From UMGS1696 sp045643285 (GTDB taxonomy: Bacteria > Bacillota > Clostridia > Oscillospirales > CAG-272): a DNA stretch of 64,000 nucleotides. Of the stretch, positions 39,950-47,983 are shown piece by piece. Positions within the stretch are counted from its first letter, which is position 1, and each line of letters begins with the position of its first letter. The notes beneath the pieces were generated by a model. That model was not told the DNA's origin, did no database searches, and saw only the letters and a list, made by a program, of their open reading frames with translations. Position numbers and translations under genes: made by a program. Location of the stretch: contig JAZUKN010000101.1 of the NCBI GenBank assembly GCA_045643285.1, positions 92,131 through 156,130 of the forward strand, given 5' to 3'.

Positions 39950-40852
39950 ATGAAAAATAAGATTATAAGTACATTTCTCGCGCTCGTTATGCTTGTCGGG
40001 CTTGTGATCCCGATGACGGCATCAGTCGGCGCGGTTCAGTATGTGGACGGAAATACCGTAAACATCGCGGCGGCTCGTCAGAACGTCCACGGCAACGGTT
40101 ACGAATGGGACAACAGAAAATCAATTCTGACGCTCGACGGGTGCAATATCGTGACGAACGATGACTACGGTCTTCGCCTGCCCGACGGATGCACGGTCGT
40201 CGTGAACGGCAATAACTATATCAGCGCGGCGAAATACGGCATTTCGTGCGCCGGAAACGTGATATTCAAAGGCAAAGGCACGCTGACCGTCGACGCAGGG
40301 ACTTACGGCATCTACCTCATTTCGCAGGATAATACGACGAAAGTCCGCATCCTGTCGGGAAAATATAAGGTCATGGCAGATAAGTGCGGCGTGTACAGTG
40401 ATTATACCGATTTTTCGCTCGCAGGCGGTTCGTTTGACGTTTCCGTAAAGGACGGCGGACGCGCAGTACTCGGCAGAACGGTCAACCTCGTCGGCGGCTC
40501 GTTCTCGTCAAACGGCACGGTTGAGGCGATGAACACTCTTCTCTGCGATAGTGTGGATATTGATATAAAATCTTCTGAAAGCGCGCTTGTCGGCAAGAAA
40601 CTGACCGTCCGCAATATCGCACTTGACGGCATGGAAGAATATAACGGAGAGACATCCGTCGCCGGCAAAGCGACAACACGCCGTCACACAAAAAGTATCC
40701 TGTTCCCGTCAATGCCGGGGTGGGTGGATTGGGTACTGCTCGCTGTGGTAGTGCTTCTCGCCGCGGCGTGCATCGTTCTGCCCGTTCTTCACAGAAGAAA
40801 GAAGAAAAAAGAGTTATACGCCCGTCTCAAAGAAGAGGGCTGGACGGAATAA
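39950..40852 (+). CDS. surface protein with beta-helix-like domain and C-terminal membrane anchor
   Basis: The 300-residue protein has an N-terminal signal peptide (IISTFLALVMLVGLVIPMTAS). A repetitive beta domain follows (about 40-225), in which short strands alternate with turns such as LTLDGCNIVT, VVVNGNNYIS and VIFKGKGTLTV, suggesting a beta-helix or carbohydrate-binding fold. It ends in a transmembrane helix (WVDWVLLAVVVLLAAACIVL) and a basic cytosolic tail. It is thus displayed outside and anchored at the C-terminus. I do not recognise a specific function. The ATG at 39950 follows AGGGGAAACAGG. It sits downstream of the nitroreductase and convergent with trpB. Confidence 0.75.
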   Translation: MKNKIISTFLALVMLVGLVIPMTASVGAVQYVDGNTVNIAAARQNVHGNGYEWDNRKSILTLDGCNIVTNDDYGLRLPDGCTVVVNGNNYISAAKYGISCAGNVIFKGKGTLTVDAGTYGIYLISQDNTTKVRILSGKYKVMADKCGVYSDYTDFSLAGGSFDVSVKDGGRAVLGRTVNLVGGSFSSNGTVEAMNTLLCDSVDIDIKSSESALVGKKLTVRNIALDGMEEYNGETSVAGKATTRRHTKSILFPSMPGWVDWVLLAVVVLLAAACIVLPVLHRRKKKKELYARLKEEGWTE

Positions 40853-40868
40853 AAGAGAAAAACAGAAA

Positions 40869-40915
40869 AAAGCACCTGCTGAAAAGAGAGATTTGCTCTT
40901 TCAGTGGGTGCTTTG
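40869..40915. terminator. bidirectional terminator, stronger for trpB
   Basis: AAAGCACCTGCTGAAAAGAG and CTCTTTCAGTGGGTGCTTT pair with one internal mismatch. On the minus strand the stem is followed by TTTTTTCTGTTTTT, so it ends the trpB transcript; on the plus strand the tail is TTTGTCTC. Confidence 0.8.
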
Positions 40916-40949
40916 TCTCATATCCGATATAAAATGGAAAAATCTCCAA

Positions 40950-41031
40950 CGCCCGCAGGCATTTCACACACCGCGGGTGTATTTCACACGCGAAGCGTAT
41001 TTCACAAATCCCGTGAGGGATTTATTTCACT
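40950..41031 (-). repeat. GTGAAAT hairpin-comb repeat, copy 3 (3' of trpB)
   Basis: On the plus strand, hairpins CGCC-CGCA-GGC, ACACC-GCG-GGTGT, ACGC-GAA-GCGT and AAATCCC-GTGA-GGGATTT are each followed by ATTTCAC. The array ends 5 bases from the trpB stop. On the trpB coding strand the spacers read GTGAAAT, as for sigF and serS. Confidence 0.7.
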
Positions 41032-41035
41032 GATT

Positions 41036-42403
41036 TTACATCTTCGGGAGTGTGTCAAAGCTCTTCTGAAGCTCCTCGTCGGACGGTGCGTAATCTTCCA
41101 TAAGTCCGTTGTGGAACTTTTCGTATGCGCACATGTCAAAGTAGCCCGTTCCCGTCAGACCGAAGAGGATCGTTTTTTCCTCTCCTGTTTCGATGCACTT
41201 CTTCGCTTCGTCGAGCGCAACCTTGATAGCGTGCGAGCTTTCCGGTGCCGGAAGAATACCTTCGACGCGCGCGAATTCTTCAGCCGCCGCGAATACCTCC
41301 GTCTGCGGAACGGAAACGGCTTCCATAAGCCCGTCGTCGTAAAGCTGGGACAGGATCGGGCTCATGCCGTGGTAGCGGAGACCGCCTGCATGGTTCGGTG
41401 CGGGAATGAAGTTCGAGCCGAGCGTGTACATCTTTGCGAGCGGACATACCATGCCGGTGTCGCAGTAGTCGTAAGCGAACGTGCCGCGTGTCAGAGACGG
41501 GCAGGACATCGGCTCAACGGCGATAAACTTGTAGTCCGCCTCACCGCGCAGCTTTTCACCCATGAACGGTGCGATAAGTCCGCCGAGGTTCGATCCGCCG
41601 CCTGCACATCCGATGATAACGTCGGGCTTTATGCCGTACTTGTCCATGGCGGTCTTCGTCTCAAGTCCGATGATCGTCTGGTGGAGCATTACCTGATTCA
41701 GCACGCTTCCGAGAACGTAACGGTAGCCCTCGGTGTTCGTAGCTTTTTCAACGGCTTCGGAAATGGCACAGCCGAGGCTTCCGCCTGTTCCCGGGTGGGC
41801 GGCGTTGATCCTTTTGCCGACTTCCGTTTCCATTGACGGGGACGGTGTGACGGACGCGCCGTATGTACGCATCACTTCACGTCTGAACGGCTTCTGTTCG
41901 TAGGAAACCTTGACCATATAAACCTTGCAGTCAAGTCCGAGATATGAGCAAGCCATGGAAAGCGCAGTACCCCACTGACCTGCGCCCGTTTCGGTTGTAA
42001 CACCGACAAGCCCTTGCTTCTTTGCGTAATATGCCTGAGCTATCGCGGAATTGAGCTTGTGGCTTCCGCTCGTGTTGCTTCCCTCGAATTTGTAGTAGAT
42101 CTTCGCCGGAGTACCGAGCTTCTTTTCAAGACAGTACGCACGGATAAGCGGCGACGGACGGTACATCTTGTAGAAGTCGCGTATCTCTGTCGGGATGTCG
42201 AAATACGCCTGCGTGTCGTTGATCTCCTGTTCTACAAGCTCGGCGCAGAAGACCTTTTCGAGCTTTTCGCGTGAGATCGGCTTTTTCGTTTCGGGATCGA
42301 GAAGCGGAGCCGGTTTGTTCTTCATGTCGGCGCGGAGATTGTACCACGCCCTCGGAAGCTCCGATTCTTCAAGATAGATTTTGTAAGGGATTTCTTTTGC
42401 CAT
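41036..42403 (-). CDS. trpB: tryptophan synthase beta chain, TrpB2 type
   Basis: The 455-residue protein is the longer TrpB2 class of tryptophan synthase beta chains, which joins indole and serine through pyridoxal phosphate. The PLP lysine is in GSHKLNSAIAQAYY (about residue 115); the phosphate loop is CAGGGSNLGGL (about 242). ETGAGQWGTALSM (about 140) is the indole/serine region. No trpA or other trp gene is adjacent, so it probably salvages indole or works without an alpha partner, as proposed for TrpB2. The ATG at 42403 is preceded by AAAGGTGTG; upstream frame extensions run through the T-box leader and are not coding. Expression is controlled by a Trp T-box. Confidence 0.95.
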   Translation of the reverse strand: MAKEIPYKIYLEESELPRAWYNLRADMKNKPAPLLDPETKKPISREKLEKVFCAELVEQEINDTQAYFDIPTEIRDFYKMYRPSPLIRAYCLEKKLGTPAKIYYKFEGSNTSGSHKLNSAIAQAYYAKKQGLVGVTTETGAGQWGTALSMACSYLGLDCKVYMVKVSYEQKPFRREVMRTYGASVTPSPSMETEVGKRINAAHPGTGGSLGCAISEAVEKATNTEGYRYVLGSVLNQVMLHQTIIGLETKTAMDKYGIKPDVIIGCAGGGSNLGGLIAPFMGEKLRGEADYKFIAVEPMSCPSLTRGTFAYDYCDTGMVCPLAKMYTLGSNFIPAPNHAGGLRYHGMSPILSQLYDDGLMEAVSVPQTEVFAAAEEFARVEGILPAPESSHAIKVALDEAKKCIETGEEKTILFGLTGTGYFDMCAYEKFHNGLMEDYAPSDEELQKSFDTLPKM

Positions 42404-42439
42404 TGTGTTCACACACCTTTCTTTGATACTGCGGGACGG

Positions 42440-42713
42440 ATGAAATAAAAAATCCCGTCCCCAAATACGCTGGGACAGGTAAACCTGCGGTGCCACCCGG
42501 CTTGACGCAAAGCGTCCTCTTAGCGCATACGCGTGAATATCACGGATATGCCGACATTGTTCACGAAGCGTCAACTCCGTCTCGCTTAATTGGACAAAGT
42601 CCGTTCGGCTCGCCCTCGGAAGTCCATTCAAATGCGTTTTTCTGCCGCGATCCCACCGTCCGCCGCTCTCTGTGTGAACCTTTACGCAAGCTACTATTCT
42701 TCGTCATCGGTTT
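42440..42713 (-). promoter_or_regulatory. T-box riboswitch, tryptophan specifier, controlling trpB
   Basis: On the minus strand the leader shows the stem I landmarks GATGACGAAGAATAG and GGTGGGA, then the specifier loop GAATGGACTTCC, in which UGG (42624-42626) reads as a Trp codon. The antiterminator T-box sequence GGGTGGCACCGCAG is at 42485-42498. The terminator stem is CCTGTCCC / GGGACGGG (42454-42479) followed by ATTTTTTATTT. Uncharged tRNA-Trp should pair with both sites and allow read-through into trpB. Confidence 0.93.
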
Positions 42714-42719
42714 AGGGTA

Positions 42720-42748
42720 ATTATATTCTCTTGCCGCGCCCGTGTCAA
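42720..42748 (-). promoter_or_regulatory. promoter of the T-box leader and trpB
   Basis: On the minus strand: TTGACA (42743-42748), a 17-base spacer and TATAAT (42720-42725), a consensus promoter. Confidence 0.9.
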
Positions 42749-42818
42749 TAGTTTTCGTGAATTTTCCCCCGAAAAACGTGAATATTGTTTCATCACGGCA
42801 AAAATCACGGAATAACTG

Positions 42819-42847
42819 TTGCCAAAACGGGAAAATTATGGTACAAT
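42819..42847 (+). promoter_or_regulatory. promoter for the MFS transporter gene
   Basis: TTGCCA (42819-42824), a 17-base spacer and TACAAT (42842-42847). Confidence 0.75.
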
Positions 42848-42885
42848 TTCGGTGGAAAACTTAATAATCAAAAGGAGAAACACAA

Positions 42886-44160
42886 ATGAAGCTCAACTAC
42901 AAGCGCACCATTCTCGTCGGATTCGCGTTCTTTCTCATCTGCGCGTTCTGGCAGGCGTATGACACTATCATTCCGCTGATTCTCACGAACAAATTCTCAA
43001 TGTCTCAGACTTATTCGGGCGTCATAATGGCACTCGACAATATCTTTGCCGTGATCCTGCTTCCGATCTTCGGAAAGATCTCGGACCGCTCTTCGTCACG
43101 GCTCGGCAGACGCACACCGTTCATCGTGTTCGGTACGCTTCTTGCCGCAGTTGCTTTCGCATTCATCGGACGTATCGACAAGCTCTCGCTCTTTATCGGC
43201 GTACTGCTCGTCGTGCTTCTTGCGATGTCGACGTTCCGCTCTCCTGCTGTTGCTCTGATGCCTGACGTAACGGTCAAGCCGCTTCGCTCCAAGGCAAACG
43301 CCATAATCAACCTTATGGGTACGTTCGGCGGTATGATCGTCCTTCTTCTCGCGTCTCCGTTCCATACGAGCGAACCCGGTAAGACCGACTTCGCGGCATA
43401 CATAGTCACGGTATGCGGTATCATGCTCATAGCTCTCGGCATATTCCTGCTCACGGTAAAAGAAAAGAAATGGGCGCAGGAAATGGAAGAGGACACCAAG
43501 AAATTCGACTGCGACGAAGAAACGAAAGTCAGAAACGAGGTCGGCAAGCTCACGAAAGAGCAGTCGCTCTCGCTTATCCTCATTCTCGCGTCCGTTGCAC
43601 TGTGGTATATCGGCTATAACGCCGTAACATCAAAATATTCCGTCTATGCGTCGAACGTCCTCGGCGTTTCCTACTCGACTACACTGCTGATCGCCAACGC
43701 CGCGGCAATCGTTTCGTATATTCCCGTGGGTATAATCGCGTCGAAGATCGGACGTAAAAAGACAATAATCGCAGGCGTTGTCATGCTCGCAGTTGCGTTT
43801 GCCGCCGCCGCATTCATGGATAACGGCGTGTCTCCGATAGTTATGGACGTATTCTTCGCTCTTGCCGGAATCGGTTGGGCTACGATAAACGTAAACTCGT
43901 TCCCGATGGTCGTGGAGCTTGCAAAAGCAGGCGACGTCGGAAAATACACCGGCTACTATTACGCGGCTTCGATGGCGGCGCAGGTCGTTACACCTATCTT
44001 CTCAGGCTTCCTCATGGATAAGATCGGCATGAAGATCCTCTTCCCGTACGCCGCAATATTCGTTGCACTTGCGTTCGTGACGATGTTCTTCGTAAAGCAC
44101 GGCGACTCGAAACCGGAGGCAAAAAAAGACGTTCTCGAAGCACTTGACGTCGGAGACTGA
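42886..44160 (+). CDS. MFS transporter, sugar-symporter-like
   Basis: The 424-residue protein has twelve predicted membrane segments in two halves. The loop between segments 2 and 3 reads GKISDRSSSRLGRRTPFIVFG, the MFS signature in the form found in SLC45/GPH-like sugar carriers (G-x-x-SDR...GRRxP). The second half repeats it as GIIASKIGRKKTII. The central cytosolic loop is charged (EMEEDTKKFDCDEETK). Likely a proton- or sodium-coupled sugar or glycoside carrier, but the substrate is not shown. The phosphodiesterase gene follows 11 bases later. Confidence 0.88.
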   Translation: MKLNYKRTILVGFAFFLICAFWQAYDTIIPLILTNKFSMSQTYSGVIMALDNIFAVILLPIFGKISDRSSSRLGRRTPFIVFGTLLAAVAFAFIGRIDKLSLFIGVLLVVLLAMSTFRSPAVALMPDVTVKPLRSKANAIINLMGTFGGMIVLLLASPFHTSEPGKTDFAAYIVTVCGIMLIALGIFLLTVKEKKWAQEMEEDTKKFDCDEETKVRNEVGKLTKEQSLSLILILASVALWYIGYNAVTSKYSVYASNVLGVSYSTTLLIANAAAIVSYIPVGIIASKIGRKKTIIAGVVMLAVAFAAAAFMDNGVSPIVMDVFFALAGIGWATINVNSFPMVVELAKAGDVGKYTGYYYAASMAAQVVTPIFSGFLMDKIGMKILFPYAAIFVALAFVTMFFVKHGDSKPEAKKDVLEALDVGD

Positions 44161-44171
44161 CGGGGCGTAAT

Positions 44172-45014
44172 ATGACTGCTTTTATCTCTGTTATCGCCGC
44201 GCTGTTTCTCTTGTTCATCATCTATTCGCTCGTTCTCGTCCGTCCGCGTCTCGGTGAAGTGAGAGAGTATAGAAAATCTTCTCCCGAACTGTTTACCGAC
44301 TACGCACACCGCGGACTTCACGGCGGCAGTATTCCCGAGAACTCCCTAGCTGCGTTCTCTCTTGCGGCGGAAAAAGGTCACGGTATCGAGCTTGACGTTC
44401 AGCTCTCAAAAGACGGACAGGTCATGGTTTTCCACGACTATTCGCTTTCGAGAATGACCGGACGCGACGCTCTTCTCTCCGATCTCACCGCAGACGAGCT
44501 GAAAGAGCTTCGCCTCGGAGACACGGACGAACGCATACCGTACCTGTGCGAAGTCCTTGACTTGATCGACGGGCGTGTGCCGATCCTCGTTGAGCTGAAA
44601 GGCGAGAGTACAGATACATCTGTATGTCCGCCGACTAACGAAATCCTAGAAAAATACAAGGGCAAATACTGTGTCGAGTCGTTCAATCCGATGCTGCTCG
44701 GCTGGTACCGTAAAAACCGTCCGGATGTTATGCGCGGAATACTCGTTACAAACGTGACGAAAGAAAAGAAAAAAGTAACACTTCTCAATTTTGCGCTAAA
44801 GAATCTTATCACAAACGTCCTCTGCCGTCCCGATTTCATCGCATACGACGTGAGATATAATCTTCTTTCGGTAGATATTTGCACAAAATTCTTCGACGCA
44901 CCCGCCTACGCATGGACAGTCCGCGACGGTGAGGCGTACACGAAAGCACGCGAGTACGGCGCAAACGTGATTTTCGAGCGGATAAAGCCGGAGAGGGAAG
45001 ACCTCGATAAATAA
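44172..45014 (+). CDS. glycerophosphodiester phosphodiesterase, membrane-anchored
   Basis: The 280-residue protein begins with a transmembrane segment (FISVIAALFLLFIIYSLVLV). A GDPD domain follows, with catalytic and metal residues in AHRGLHGGSIPENS (about 39-52: His, Arg, Glu-Asn), ELDVQLSKDG (about 76-85) and VFHDYSLSRMTG (about 89-100); the C-terminal AWTVRDGEAYTKAREYGANV matches the family end. It releases glycerol-3-phosphate from glycerophosphodiesters such as deacylated lipids or lipoteichoic acid. It is co-transcribed with the MFS transporter, though an MFS substrate link is only a guess. Confidence 0.93.
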   Translation: MTAFISVIAALFLLFIIYSLVLVRPRLGEVREYRKSSPELFTDYAHRGLHGGSIPENSLAAFSLAAEKGHGIELDVQLSKDGQVMVFHDYSLSRMTGRDALLSDLTADELKELRLGDTDERIPYLCEVLDLIDGRVPILVELKGESTDTSVCPPTNEILEKYKGKYCVESFNPMLLGWYRKNRPDVMRGILVTNVTKEKKKVTLLNFALKNLITNVLCRPDFIAYDVRYNLLSVDICTKFFDAPAYAWTVRDGEAYTKAREYGANVIFERIKPEREDLDK

Positions 45015-45030
45015 ATCCTTCAATAAAACA

Positions 45031-45076
45031 AAACGTGAGTTTATGCCACACGGCACGAACTCACGTTGTTTTTTGC
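45031..45076. terminator. bidirectional terminator between the GDPD and cytidylate-kinase-like genes
   Basis: AACGTGAGTT and AACTCACGTT arms with an inner TGCC/GGCA pair; GTTTTTT on the plus side and TTTTGTTTTATTG on the minus side. Confidence 0.9.
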
Positions 45077-45084
45077 TTTGATCC

Positions 45085-45714
45085 TTACTTTGTTATTTCG
45101 TCAAATCTTTCAACGAAATCCTTGATGACAAGTGCCGCGCCCTCGATACCGAGCCTTGTTGTCGATACAACGAGGTCGTATTTGTCAGCCTTGCCCCATT
45201 TCTCGCCTGTGTAGTAGCTGTAGTAGTTCGCACGGCGTTTGTCGGTCTTGATAACAGCGTCCTTTGCTTTTGCTTCGGTGAGATCGTGACGCGCCATAAC
45301 GGTCTTGACTCTTTCGGTGAATTCAGCCGTAACGTAAACCTTGAGAACGTCGTCTCTTTCGCCGAGAACGTAGTCTCCGCAACGTCCGACGATGACCGCA
45401 CCCTCGTCCCTGTTTGCAATGTCCTTGATAATATCCGACTGCAAAACGAACAGACGGTCATTTATCGGCAGATTCAGCGATTCCGCGCCGTTCGAGTACA
45501 TCGAAGAGCCGAGCGCAAGAGTGTAGAGCAGACTGTTCACGGGTTTTTCGTCGACCTTTGAGAGAACGCCGTCCGAAAGACCGCTTTTCTGTGCGGCAAG
45601 AGTGATGAGCTGTTTGTCGTAGAAGCCGTAACCGAGAAGCTCGGAGAGTTTTTTGCCGACTTCGCGTCCGCCGCTTCCGAATTCACGCGCGATCGTGATA
45701 ACGTATTTTTTCAT
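45085..45714 (-). CDS. cytidylate-kinase-like family protein
   Basis: The 209-residue protein belongs to the cytidylate kinase-like group (PF13189-type), not the main CMP kinase. P-loop region ITIAREFGSGGREVGKKLSE (residues 6-25), then GYGFYDKQLI. The LID-like region has RRANYYSYYTGEKWG (about 158-172), family-typical. Substrate is uncertain; members are often encoded beside housekeeping genes. It is the last gene of the minus-strand unit tsaE-tsaB-rpiB, with 32 bases to rpiB and a terminator after. Confidence 0.88.
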   Translation of the reverse strand: MKKYVITIAREFGSGGREVGKKLSELLGYGFYDKQLITLAAQKSGLSDGVLSKVDEKPVNSLLYTLALGSSMYSNGAESLNLPINDRLFVLQSDIIKDIANRDEGAVIVGRCGDYVLGERDDVLKVYVTAEFTERVKTVMARHDLTEAKAKDAVIKTDKRRANYYSYYTGEKWGKADKYDLVVSTTRLGIEGAALVIKDFVERFDEITK

Positions 45715-45746
45715 TGTGCTGTCCTGCCTTTCTGTATTTTTGATTT

Positions 45747-46202
45747 TTACTGTTTGTTTTCAAGTTCGGTGATCAGTCCGACGCGGCGAGCGTGTTTTCC
45801 GCCCTCAAAGCCAGTTTCGACGAACACCTTTGCAAGCTCCCACGCAAGTCCTTCTCCGACTACGCGCGCACCGAGACAGAGGACGTTCGCGTCGTTGTGC
45901 AGTCTCGTGAATTTTGCCGAGAAAACGTCGGAGCAGCACGCCGCACGGATGCCTTTGATCTTGTTTGCCGCCATGCTCATGCCGATACCCGTACCGCAGC
46001 AGAGAACGGCGAGAGTGCCTTCACCGTCGAGAAGTGCGCGGCAGGTCTTTTCTGCGTATATCGGGTAGTCACAGCTTTCGGGTGTGTACGTTCCTACGTC
46101 AACTGTCTTGTAGCCGTCGGCTTCAAATAATGCTTTGAGCGCGTTTTTCAGGGGAAGTCCTGCGTGGTCTGCACCGAGTACAACTGTCATTTTTTCTTCC
46201 AT
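45747..46202 (-). CDS. rpiB: ribose 5-phosphate isomerase B
   Basis: RpiB interconverts ribose-5-phosphate and ribulose-5-phosphate in the pentose phosphate pathway. The 151-residue protein shows LGADHAGLPLKNAL (about 9-22), DVGTYTPESCDYPIYA (about 35), the catalytic cysteine loop LCCGTGIGMSMAANKIKGIR (about 66-85) and ARVVGEGLA. The ATG at 46202 follows AAAGGTG at normal distance; a GTG three codons earlier overlaps that site. It lies 22 bases after tsaB. Confidence 0.95.
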   Translation of the reverse strand: MEEKMTVVLGADHAGLPLKNALKALFEADGYKTVDVGTYTPESCDYPIYAEKTCRALLDGEGTLAVLCCGTGIGMSMAANKIKGIRAACCSDVFSAKFTRLHNDANVLCLGARVVGEGLAWELAKVFVETGFEGGKHARRVGLITELENKQ

Positions 46203-46224
46203 TTCGTTCACCTTTTTATATAAT

Positions 46225-46950
46225 TTATTGTTGCCCGTTTTCTGCGGCGATACGTTCGTCGCGTTCTCTTTCCGCCTGCGATTTTTTCAGATATACCGGC
46301 AGGAGAGCCGCGTCGGTGAAAATGCTTTTGTCGTCCGTTGCATTCCATTTTTCAAGAGCCGCACGCGCCACACCGTAGCCGGACGGGATGCGGAGGTTTT
46401 CGGGAGTCACTGCGGTACCGGACGGACGGTTTTCGTGCGTCACCATTCTGCCGTACGCGTCGCCGATGAAGTAGACCGTTTCGCCGCCGTACTGTGCGAG
46501 CAAGGCACAAAGCTCATCGGTACTCATCTGTGCGTCGTCCGCCAGTTTTTCAAGCGTTCCGTCGACTGACGAGCGGTAGACTGACGTGAAGACCGTATCT
46601 CTCCGCGCGTCTATAACGGGAACGATCAGTCCGTCAACTCCACGCAGGTTTTCAGCCATTGCGTCAAGAGCCGACACTCCGACGCACGGCACGTTTTTCA
46701 TGAATGCGAGTCCCTTGACCGCCGACACGCCTATTCTCACCCCCGTGAACGATCCCGGACCGACCACAGCCGCGTAAACGTCGATGTCGTCGTACGTCAG
46801 TCCTGCGAGTGAGAGCATGGATTCGATCATCGGCAGAAGCGTCGTCGAATGCGTGCCCGTTTCTTCTGTATATGAGGCGAGAAGCGCGCCGCCCGATAAT
46901 ATGGCGACTGCGGCAGTCTTCGCCGAGGAATCAACTGCGAGTATTTTCAT
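46225..46950 (-). CDS. tsaB: tRNA threonylcarbamoyladenosine biosynthesis protein TsaB
   Basis: TsaB is the partner of TsaD in making t6A37 in tRNAs reading ANN codons. The 241-residue protein shows LAVDSSAKTAAVAIL (residues 4-18), HSTTLLPMIESML (about 34-46) and VVGPGSFTGVRIGVSAVKGL (about 62-81), all ASKHA-fold hallmarks of TsaB. It overlaps tsaE by 4 bases, the usual pairing. TsaD itself is not in the window. TrmO at 33 kb acts on the product. Confidence 0.95.
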   Translation of the reverse strand: MKILAVDSSAKTAAVAILSGGALLASYTEETGTHSTTLLPMIESMLSLAGLTYDDIDVYAAVVGPGSFTGVRIGVSAVKGLAFMKNVPCVGVSALDAMAENLRGVDGLIVPVIDARRDTVFTSVYRSSVDGTLEKLADDAQMSTDELCALLAQYGGETVYFIGDAYGRMVTHENRPSGTAVTPENLRIPSGYGVARAALEKWNATDDKSIFTDAALLPVYLKKSQAERERDERIAAENGQQ

Positions 46951-47390
46951 TCCGTTTCTCCTGACAAGTCAAGTCCGTCGACCGTGATCTTTCTTCCGCA
47001 CTCTCCGTTTTTCTCGACCGTCACGCGTACAGCACCGTCGGGAAGACGGTCGCCGATGTTTTCACACCATTCCGCTATGCAGTTGCCGGAGGCGAGATAA
47101 TCGTCAAATCCGAAGCCGTCAAGCTCATCGGGTGACGAAATGCGGTATAAATCAAAATGAAAGAGCGGCTTTTCCCCTTTGCGGTATTCGTTGACTATCG
47201 TGTAAGTCGGGCTTTTGACGCGGCTCGACGGCGACAGCACCGACGCGAAACCGCGCACGAAGACCGTTTTTCCGGCACCGAGATCGCCGTACATGGCAAC
47301 GAAGAAAAAGCCGTCCGTTTCTTTAATGACGCGAGCGACTTTTCTGCCGAGTTCTTCTGTTTCTTCGGGGGATGAAGTATAGTAAACCAT
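46947..47390 (-). CDS. tsaE: tRNA threonylcarbamoyladenosine biosynthesis ATPase TsaE
   Basis: TsaE is the ATPase that resets the TsaB-TsaD complex during t6A synthesis. The 147-residue protein has the P-loop MYGDLGAGKTVFVRGFA (residues 33-49), SPTYTIVNEY (about 60) and LFHFDLYRI (about 75), standard family motifs. It begins the tsaE-tsaB-rpiB-kinase unit. A TATAAT box lies upstream on the minus strand but the -35 and the ribosome binding site are both poor. Confidence 0.95.
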   Translation of the reverse strand: MVYYTSSPEETEELGRKVARVIKETDGFFFVAMYGDLGAGKTVFVRGFASVLSPSSRVKSPTYTIVNEYRKGEKPLFHFDLYRISSPDELDGFGFDDYLASGNCIAEWCENIGDRLPDGAVRVTVEKNGECGRKITVDGLDLSGETE

Positions 47391-47471
47391 GGCATAAGTC
47401 CAGTCATTTTTTCTTTACTTCATTATACCACAGTTTTTTTGATTTGTATATATTCGGTGAAAAAAATTTCA

Positions 47472-47747
47472 CTACAGTAAGTCTTCCATTACCTCAAAAA
47501 GAGTGCAGACCGTGACGTTTCCGCCGGAGACGAGACGGTACACCTCCTCCGCACGCCTCTTGGAGCGCGAAATATCGCTGACTGCCGCAGAAGAATGTTC
47601 GCCGAGGTGATCTTCTTCGAGTGCGAGTGAATAGGAATATCTGCCGCCGATCTTCTTTTCGGAACGAAAGAGCGTGTATTCGAGCCGCAGTCCTTCGACT
47701 GACGACACACGGCGCTTTACTGCTCTCAGATCACTGTCGGGTTTCAT
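47472..47747 (-). CDS. DUF6514-like small protein
   Basis: The 91-residue protein resembles the DUF6514 family of Firmicutes: a short strand segment LRLEYTLFRSEKKIGGRYSY, then AVSDISRSKRRAEEVYRLVS and a closing VCTLFEVMEDLL. The role is unknown. It is soluble, with no signal peptide or membrane segment. It has a GGAGGAAAT ribosome binding site and is divergent from the spoIIIA operon, so a shared regulatory region is possible. Confidence 0.65.
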   Translation of the reverse strand: MKPDSDLRAVKRRVSSVEGLRLEYTLFRSEKKIGGRYSYSLALEEDHLGEHSSAAVSDISRSKRRAEEVYRLVSGGNVTVCTLFEVMEDLL

Positions 47748-47925
47748 ATTTCCTCCTTTCGGTCAGCTCTTGACGGTCGTTTTGCTTTACGTTGCTGTCA
47801 TTTTACCATATCAGTTTCTTGGCGCGGTTAAGAAATCGCCGAAAAAGGTTGATGTCGTAAACTATACCGCAAAAAAGAGCCGTTTTCGGTCGCAGATGAG
47901 CGAAAAAACGCTGTTTCAGCTTGTG

Positions 47926-47954
47926 GTATATCGGTAAATCGAGGCTCATATATT
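47926..47954 (+). promoter_or_regulatory. candidate sigma-E promoter for the spoIIIA operon
   Basis: GTATATC (47926-47932), a 14-base spacer and CATATATT (47947-47954) resemble the Bacillus sigma-E pattern (kmATATT, 14-15, CATACAmT), 30 bases before the spoIIIAA ATG. In Bacillus this operon is sigma-E dependent. No sigma-A promoter is seen here. Confidence 0.4.
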
Positions 47955-47983
47955 GGAGCAGTAACACACATCGGGAGTACAAA

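Noticed and set aside
42404..42631. N-terminal extension of trpB by 76 residues
   Set aside because: The extra frame runs through the T-box leader, and the family N-terminus begins at the ATG at 42403.
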